DNA from: Dyella sp. A6
GTDB lineage: Bacteria; Pseudomonadota; Gammaproteobacteria; Xanthomonadales; Rhodanobacteraceae
Assembly: GCF_036320485.1 (NCBI RefSeq)
Contig: NZ_CP132911.1
Location: 2,480,001 to 2,544,000 of the forward strand
Length of the DNA stretch: 64,000 nt
Direction of reading: 5' to 3'
Shown here piece after piece: positions 59,835-64,000 of the stretch (within the stretch, counting starts at the first letter, position 1; each line of letters begins with the position of its first letter). The translations under genes and the position numbers were made by a program. The notes beneath the pieces were generated by a model. The model had not been told where the DNA came from. It saw only the letters and a list, made by a program, of their open reading frames with translations, and did no database searches.

Positions 59835-61292
59835 ATGCGTCTTGCCAACCTGATCGACGGCCACTTGCACGCACCGGCCAGCATGTCCTACCTCGACGTG
59901 TTCGAACCTGCTACCGCAGCGCCATTCGCACACTGCCCGGACAGCGATGCCACGGACGTCGAAACCGCCGTCCAGGCAGCCCGCCGTGCCACACCCGGCT
60001 GGGCCGCCATGCCGGTGGAACAGCGCGCACAACGGCTGTTCCGTCTGGCCGACCTGATCGAAGCACGACTGGATGCATTCGCGGCACTGGAGTCACGCGA
60101 CAGCGGCAAACCGCTGCAGTTGGCCCGCAGCGTGGACATTCCGCGCGCGGTCAGCAACCTGCGCTACTTCGCCGCCGCCATCGTGACCTGGAGCAGCGAG
60201 TCGCACGCCACCGAATCCGGCACGCCAGGCACTGGCGCGATCAACGTCACCCTGCGCCAGCCGCTGGGCGTGGTCGGCTGCATCAGTCCCTGGAACCTGC
60301 CGCTGTACCTGTTCACCTGGAAGATCGCACCGGCGCTGGCCGCCGGCAACGCGGTGGTCGCCAAACCTTCGGAGATCACGCCCTGCACGGCCGCCCTGCT
60401 GGGCGAGCTGAGCATCGAGGCGGGACTGCCACCCGGCGTGTTGAACATCGTGCACGGTCGCGGCCCCAGCGTCGGCCAGGCCATCGTCGAGCATCCGGCG
60501 GTGAAGGCCGTGTCGTTTACCGGCAGCACCGCCACCGGGGCACGCATCGCCGCCACCGCCGCTCCCCGCTTCAAGAAACTCTCGCTGGAACTGGGCGGCA
60601 AGAACCCCGCCATCGTGTTCGCCGACGCCGATCTGTCCGACGACAATCTCGACACCATCGTGCGCTCGGGCTTCGCCAACCAGGGCGAGATCTGTCTGTG
60701 CGGCTCACGCTTGCTGGTACAGCGCTCGATCTACGAACGCTTCCGCGAGCGCTATCTGGAGCGCGTCGGCACCCTGCGCGTCGGCGACCCGGAAGACGCG
60801 CGCAGCGATCTTGGCGCGCTGGTATCGAAAGCCCATTTCGACAAGGTCACGGCATGCATCACGCAGGCCCGTACCGAGGGCGGTCGCATACTGTGCGGCG
60901 GCGAGGCCGTGCGGATCGATGGCCGCTGTGCCGATGGCTGGTTCGTGGCACCCACGGTGATCGAGGGGCTGGACAACGATGCCGCCACCAACCAGCAGGA
61001 AATTTTCGGCCCGGTCGTCACCTTGATCCCGTTCGACGACGAAGCGGAGGCCCTGGCGATCGCGAACGGCACCGGCTACGGACTGGCCGCCTCGCTGTGG
61101 ACCCGCGACCTGGCCCGTGCACACCGGCTCGGCACGCAACTCGACTTCGGCATCGTATGGGTCAACTGCTGGATGCTGCGCGACCTGCGCACCCCGTTCG
61201 GCGGGGTCAAGCATTCCGGCATCGGTCGCGAGGGCGGTGTCGAAGCGCTGCGCTTCTTCACCGAACCGAAGAATCTCTGCATCCGCTACTGA
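59835..61292 (+). CDS. amnC: Aldehyde dehydrogenase, probable 2-aminomuconic semialdehyde dehydrogenase
   Basis: A 485-residue NAD-dependent aldehyde dehydrogenase. It shows ISPWNLPLYLFTWK, LELGGKNPAIVFADAD with the general-base Glu, and the catalytic Cys287 in NQGEICLCGSR. The C-terminal WVNCWMLRDLRTPFGG is characteristic of 2-hydroxymuconic/2-aminomuconic semialdehyde dehydrogenases. The next genes include a RidA-type deaminase of the same route. AGGA is 6 bases before ATG 59835 and directly abuts the ATG at 59829, so I chose 59835. Confidence 0.9.
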   Translation: MRLANLIDGHLHAPASMSYLDVFEPATAAPFAHCPDSDATDVETAVQAARRATPGWAAMPVEQRAQRLFRLADLIEARLDAFAALESRDSGKPLQLARSVDIPRAVSNLRYFAAAIVTWSSESHATESGTPGTGAINVTLRQPLGVVGCISPWNLPLYLFTWKIAPALAAGNAVVAKPSEITPCTAALLGELSIEAGLPPGVLNIVHGRGPSVGQAIVEHPAVKAVSFTGSTATGARIAATAAPRFKKLSLELGGKNPAIVFADADLSDDNLDTIVRSGFANQGEICLCGSRLLVQRSIYERFRERYLERVGTLRVGDPEDARSDLGALVSKAHFDKVTACITQARTEGGRILCGGEAVRIDGRCADGWFVAPTVIEGLDNDAATNQQEIFGPVVTLIPFDDEAEALAIANGTGYGLAASLWTRDLARAHRLGTQLDFGIVWVNCWMLRDLRTPFGGVKHSGIGREGGVEALRFFTEPKNLCIRY

Positions 61293-61321
61293 CAAACATT
61301 CACCTCACCAAGGTCACTCCG

Positions 61322-61987
61322 ATGGATTCACTCAAAGATCTTCTTGCCAACAACCGTCGCTGGGCTGAAGGCGTCACTGCCCAGGACCCGCAGTTCTTCG
61401 AGAGCTTGTCCAAGCAGCAGGCGCCGAAATATCTGTGGATCGGCTGCTCTGATTCGCGCGTGCCCGCCACCCAGATCGTCGATCTGCCGCCGGGCGAGAT
61501 CTTCGTCCACCGCAACGTCGCCAACGTGGTGGTGCATTCCGATCTCAACGCACTCAGCACCATTCAGTTCGCGGTGGACACGCTGAAGGTGAAACACATC
61601 CTGGTGGTCGGCCACTACGGTTGCGGCGGCGTCGGTGCGGTGCTGGCGAAATCGCAGCTGGGCCTGATCGACAACTGGCTGAAGCACATCGACGACATCG
61701 CCATGAAGCACGCCGACCGGCTCGATCCGGCCCAGGCCATGACCATACGTCACGCACACCTGTGCGAGTTGAACGCCATCGAACAGGCGGTGAACGTCTG
61801 CCGCACCACCATCGTGCGCGATGCCTGGGAGCGTGGCCAGCCGCTGGCCGTGCATGCCTGGATCTACGGTCTGGACAATGGTCACATCCACGACCTCGGT
61901 CTGGATGTGCGTGGTAACGACCAGTTGCACGACGCCTACCACGCTGCCCTCACCGGGCTGGCCGAACGCTGGAAGGCGCCGGCATGA
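61322..61987 (+). CDS. can: Beta-class carbonic anhydrase
   Basis: A 221-residue beta-carbonic anhydrase with zinc ligands Cys42, His98 and Cys101 and the Asp44-Arg46 dyad (GCSDSRVP, VVGHYGCGGV). It interconverts CO2 and bicarbonate. It lies 29 bases after the ALDH gene and overlaps the RidA-like gene by 4 bases. Its role in this cluster may be to handle CO2 released by ACMS decarboxylation, which is inference. Confidence 0.95.
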   Translation: MDSLKDLLANNRRWAEGVTAQDPQFFESLSKQQAPKYLWIGCSDSRVPATQIVDLPPGEIFVHRNVANVVVHSDLNALSTIQFAVDTLKVKHILVVGHYGCGGVGAVLAKSQLGLIDNWLKHIDDIAMKHADRLDPAQAMTIRHAHLCELNAIEQAVNVCRTTIVRDAWERGQPLAVHAWIYGLDNGHIHDLGLDVRGNDQLHDAYHAALTGLAERWKAPA

Positions 61988-62409
61988 GCGACATCGTGCG
62001 CACCGACGCCGCCCCGGCGCCGGTGGGCGCGTATCCGCATGCGCGGCGCGTGGGCCAGCTGCTGTTCCTGTCCGGCGTCGGCCCGCGCGAACCCGGCACG
62101 CATGTCATTCCCGGCAATGTCCACGACGCCGACGGCAGGCTGTTGAGCTATGACATCGAGGCGCAATGCCGCCAGGTATTCGCCAACGTGCGTGCGGTGC
62201 TCGAAGCCAGTGGTGCACGCTGGCAGGACCTGGTCGATATCACCGTGTTCCTGACCGACATGACCCGCGACTTTGCCAGCTATAACCGCATCTATGCCGA
62301 ATGCTTTGCCGGGGTGGATGCCTGTCGCACCACAGTGGGCATCACCGCCTTGCCCACGCCGATTGCGATCGAGTTGAAGTGCGTGGCGGCACTGCTGCCC
62401 CAGGCATGA
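61984..62409 (+). CDS. amnD: RidA-family 2-aminomuconate deaminase
   Basis: A 141-residue YjgF/RidA-fold protein. PVGAYPHARRVGQLLFLSGVG, the middle TVFLTDMTRDFASYNRIY and RTTVGITALPTPIAIELK are typical. The last motif is closest to 2-aminomuconate deaminases of the aminophenol and kynurenine routes, not to RidA itself. It follows a semialdehyde dehydrogenase and carbonic anhydrase. The stop lies in the A-run of the terminator. Confidence 0.88.
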   Translation: MSDIVRTDAAPAPVGAYPHARRVGQLLFLSGVGPREPGTHVIPGNVHDADGRLLSYDIEAQCRQVFANVRAVLEASGARWQDLVDITVFLTDMTRDFASYNRIYAECFAGVDACRTTVGITALPTPIAIELKCVAALLPQA

Positions 62410-62411
62410 AA

Positions 62412-62440
62412 AAACCCGGCGCACGATGTGCGCCGGGTTT
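62412..62440. terminator. Bidirectional intrinsic terminator after the deaminase gene
   Basis: ACCCGGCGCAC at 62414-62424 and GTGCGCCGGGT at 62428-62438 form a perfect 11-base stem with a 3-base loop. Six A before it give a strong T-run on the minus strand for the His-rich gene, and TTT follows on the plus strand. Confidence 0.88.
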
Positions 62441-62478
62441 CCGAGCGGGCTGCAAGCCTGCGGCGCGCCCGATCGTCT

Positions 62479-62724
62479 TCACTTCCCGGTGTTGCCGTCG
62501 GTCATCGGCTTGGCGGCCTTCTTGGCATGCGCCTTGTGGTGATGGTGATGATGGTGCTTGTGGTGATGCTTGTGATGCTTCTTGGCGTGATGATGTTCGG
62601 CCGTCGTCGCATGGGGCGCCGCCATGGCCTTGGGCGTGGGCTGCTCGGTGGTCTGGGCCAGCACCGATCCGGAAAGGGCCACACCCACCACCAGCAGGAT
62701 AGCGATTGCGAATTTACGAATCAT
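62479..62724 (-). CDS. Small His/Lys-rich exported protein
   Basis: An 81-residue protein with a signal peptide (residues 1 to about 23, ending in LSGSVLAQ) and a C-terminal part made of HHHAKKHHKHHHK and a seven-His run. It holds 16 histidines within about 27 residues, which should bind Ni, Zn or Cu. GAGG lies 9 bases before ATG 62722-62724 but 3 before the ATG at 62730, so I prefer the former. It has its own terminator downstream. No function is known to me. Confidence 0.8.
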   Translation of the reverse strand: MIRKFAIAILLVVGVALSGSVLAQTTEQPTPKAMAAPHATTAEHHHAKKHHKHHHKHHHHHHHKAHAKKAAKPMTDGNTGK

Positions 62725-62863
62725 GATCATGAGCCTCTACGTGATGTAGTGTCGCGGACCCGGCCGGAACCCGGCTGCCTCGAGCGGCGCGACGGGCCAA
62801 CAATGCGACCGCCCTGGCATACCGAAACTGAACGAGCCACCCCCGGTATGGCCCCGGCAGGAT

Positions 62864-63643
62864 CTAAGCCAGGCAGGCCTGCAGCAGGCGCCGGATCAGA
62901 TCCTGCACCGGACGCGCCTTCGTCGCATCCCACTCGAAACTGCCTTCGTCCATGTAGCGATGCTGGGCCAACTCCAGTTGGATCCCCTGCACGCCCTCGT
63001 CCGGCTGGCCGAAATGACGGGTGATGAAACCACCCTTGAAACGCCCGTTGACCACGAAGTCGTAGGCATCCTGCGATTCGAGCACATTGGTGAGTTGCCA
63101 CTGCAGTTCGGCGCTGCAGCTGGCGCCATCGGCCGTGCCCAGGTTGAAATCCGGCAGCCGCCCCTCGAACAGCATCGGCACCTGGCTACGGATCGAATGC
63201 CCTTCCCACAGCACCACCGAGCCGAAGCGCTCGCGCAGCCGTTGCACCTCGTCCGCCAGTGACTGGTGATACGGCCGCCACCAGTCGGTGACGCGTTGTG
63301 CCACCTCAGCCGCATCGGGTTCACAGCCGTCGAGGTACAGCGGCTCGCCATCGAAACCGACGGTCGAGACCAGGCCGGTTTCGCGGCGCCCCGGATACAG
63401 CGCATGCCCATCGGCCGGTCGGTTGAGGTCGACCACGTAGCGCGAGGCCAGCGGCCGGATCAGGCTGGCGCCCAGTTCCTCCGCCAACGGTCCGTAAAGC
63501 TGACCGACATGCCAGTCGGTGTCCGGCGAGTGACGCGCGGCCGGTCGCATGCGCGCCGCGATGTCGTTGGGAATATGACTGCCGTCGTGCGGCAGGCTGA
63601 TCAGTAGCGGCACGCTGCCGCGATGCAGGGTATGGGTTTCCAT
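62864..63643 (-). CDS. hutG: N-formylglutamate amidohydrolase-family protein
   Basis: A 259-residue protein of the N-formylglutamate deformylase group. Markers are LLISLPHDGSHIP, RYVVDLNRPADGHALYPGR, LWEGHSIRSQVP and GGFITRHFGQP, with His, Asp and Glu metal ligands. It completes histidine breakdown by making glutamate and formate. No other hut genes lie in this window, so the substrate is inferred. ATG 63641-63643 starts METHTLHRG. The 133-base spacer on its downstream side shows nothing I can support. Confidence 0.9.
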   Translation of the reverse strand: METHTLHRGSVPLLISLPHDGSHIPNDIAARMRPAARHSPDTDWHVGQLYGPLAEELGASLIRPLASRYVVDLNRPADGHALYPGRRETGLVSTVGFDGEPLYLDGCEPDAAEVAQRVTDWWRPYHQSLADEVQRLRERFGSVVLWEGHSIRSQVPMLFEGRLPDFNLGTADGASCSAELQWQLTNVLESQDAYDFVVNGRFKGGFITRHFGQPDEGVQGIQLELAQHRYMDEGSFEWDATKARPVQDLIRRLLQACLA

Positions 63644-63757
63644 GACCACGCAGTGTCGCGCCAACGCGGCGCATGCGGCAACAGCAGATCGCCCGGCTCG
63701 GCAACGCGGAAATCGCATCCGCAAACCGTGATCCTGGCCGGTGAGTGATGGCGCGCT

Positions 63758-64000
63758 TCAGATACCGAAGCGCGCTGGCGCGTAGGGCGCCGGATCGATC
63801 GCCGGCGCCGTTCCGGCAAGCTGTGCCGCCACCAGTTCGCCGGTGGCGGCCGACATGCTCACACCCAGCATGCCGTGCGCGGTGGCGAAATGCAGGTTGG
63901 CCCAACGCGAACTGGGCCCGATGATCGGCACTTCGTCCACACACATCGGGCGCCAACCCCACCATTCCTCCAGCAACTCCGCGCCCTCGGGCTCGTGCAT
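63758..64000 (-). CDS. FAD-dependent amino-acid dehydrogenase (DadA/DAO type), C-terminal part
   Basis: Only the last 80 residues are in the window; the gene runs past base 64000. WGWRPMCVDEVPIIG and FATAHGMLGVSMSAATGELVA are the C-terminal FAD-binding and substrate segments of D-amino-acid dehydrogenases and glycine oxidase-like proteins. The Met at 64000 is probably internal. The stop is 114 bases from the hutG start. Which amino acid it uses cannot be told. Confidence 0.85.
   Translation of the reverse strand: MHEPEGAELLEEWWGWRPMCVDEVPIIGPSSRWANLHFATAHGMLGVSMSAATGELVAAQLAGTAPAIDPAPYAPARFGI

Noticed and set aside
62501..62610. The CAC/CAT-rich tract as a simple-sequence repeat or CRISPR-like array
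   Set aside because: It is explained by the His/Lys-rich coding region; units are irregular and there are no spacers.

Overview
This is a gene-dense, high-GC chromosomal segment from a gammaproteobacterium of the Xanthomonadales, most likely a Rhodanobacteraceae member (Rhodanobacter, Dyella or Frateuria type). The best evidence is the arginine locus. It encodes the Xanthomonas-style acetylated pathway: an N-acetylornithine carbamoyltransferase, an N-acetylcitrulline deacetylase and a fused N-acetylglutamate kinase/synthase, with argG, argC, argH, proB and proA. A FimX-type regulator and a DksA with a long Lys/Ala-rich extension fit the same group. I see no tRNA, rRNA, CRISPR array, prophage or insertion sequence. 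This is core chromosome, not an island.

Layout. 1-3.3 kb: a cut membrane protein, then feoA-feoB and a small Cys-rich membrane protein under a probable Fur box. 3.4-7.3 kb: a leucine/isovalerate catabolism set (liuC, liuD, liuE). 7.3-9.3 kb: two GNAT acetyltransferases and an HSD10-like dehydrogenase. 9.4-11.4 kb: EfpL and a UDP-sulfoquinovose synthase-like enzyme. 11.5-16.6 kb: a FUSC-type transporter, ACMS decarboxylase, a small exported protein and kynureninase. 16.6-18.5 kb: an M61 protease. 18.6-30.8 kb (minus strand): the arginine/proline block argF'-paiB-osmC-argG-GNAT-argE'-argB/A-GNAT-argC-argH-cupin-proB-proA. 30.8-33.9 kb: a glycine-zipper protein, cysS and sufE. 33.9-35.5 kb: dksA and yidD. 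35.5-40.5 kb (minus): mtaD-like, YciI, ubiG, a HAD phosphatase, a squalene-synthase-like protein and folE2. 40.7-44.6 kb: efp and epmB, divergent, then fimX. 44.8-48.3 kb (minus): rplS-trmD-rimM-rpsP and ffh. 48.3-50.2 kb: an SdpR/SdpI-like pair and ypjD. 50.2-56.3 kb (minus): radA, alr, dnaB, rplI-rpsR-rpsF and an A-type Fe-S carrier. 56.4-62.4 kb (plus): asnS, a MalM-like lipoprotein, a small membrane protein, then SDR, ALDH, carbonic anhydrase and RidA-type deaminase. 62.4-64 kb (minus): a His-rich exported peptide, an N-formylglutamate amidohydrolase family protein and the C-terminus of an amino-acid dehydrogenase.

How the genes fit together. The two halves of a kynurenine to 2-aminomuconate route (kynureninase and ACMS decarboxylase near 14-16 kb; semialdehyde dehydrogenase and deaminase near 60-62 kb) lie about 43 kb apart, and the second half contains a carbonic anhydrase overlapping the deaminase gene. 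At least thirteen neighbouring gene pairs share 4-base ATGA stop/start overlaps, so translational coupling is a theme here. No single block is obviously a new defence or biosynthetic system. The most interesting signals are regulatory or architectural: a phased DnaA-box cluster before dnaB, a perfect AT-rich operator before the SdpR-like gene, an interspersed GTGAGAAGTGAG spacer repeat, a candidate small transcription unit between two hairpins, accessory enzymes inside the arginine block, and several enzymes with eroded active sites.
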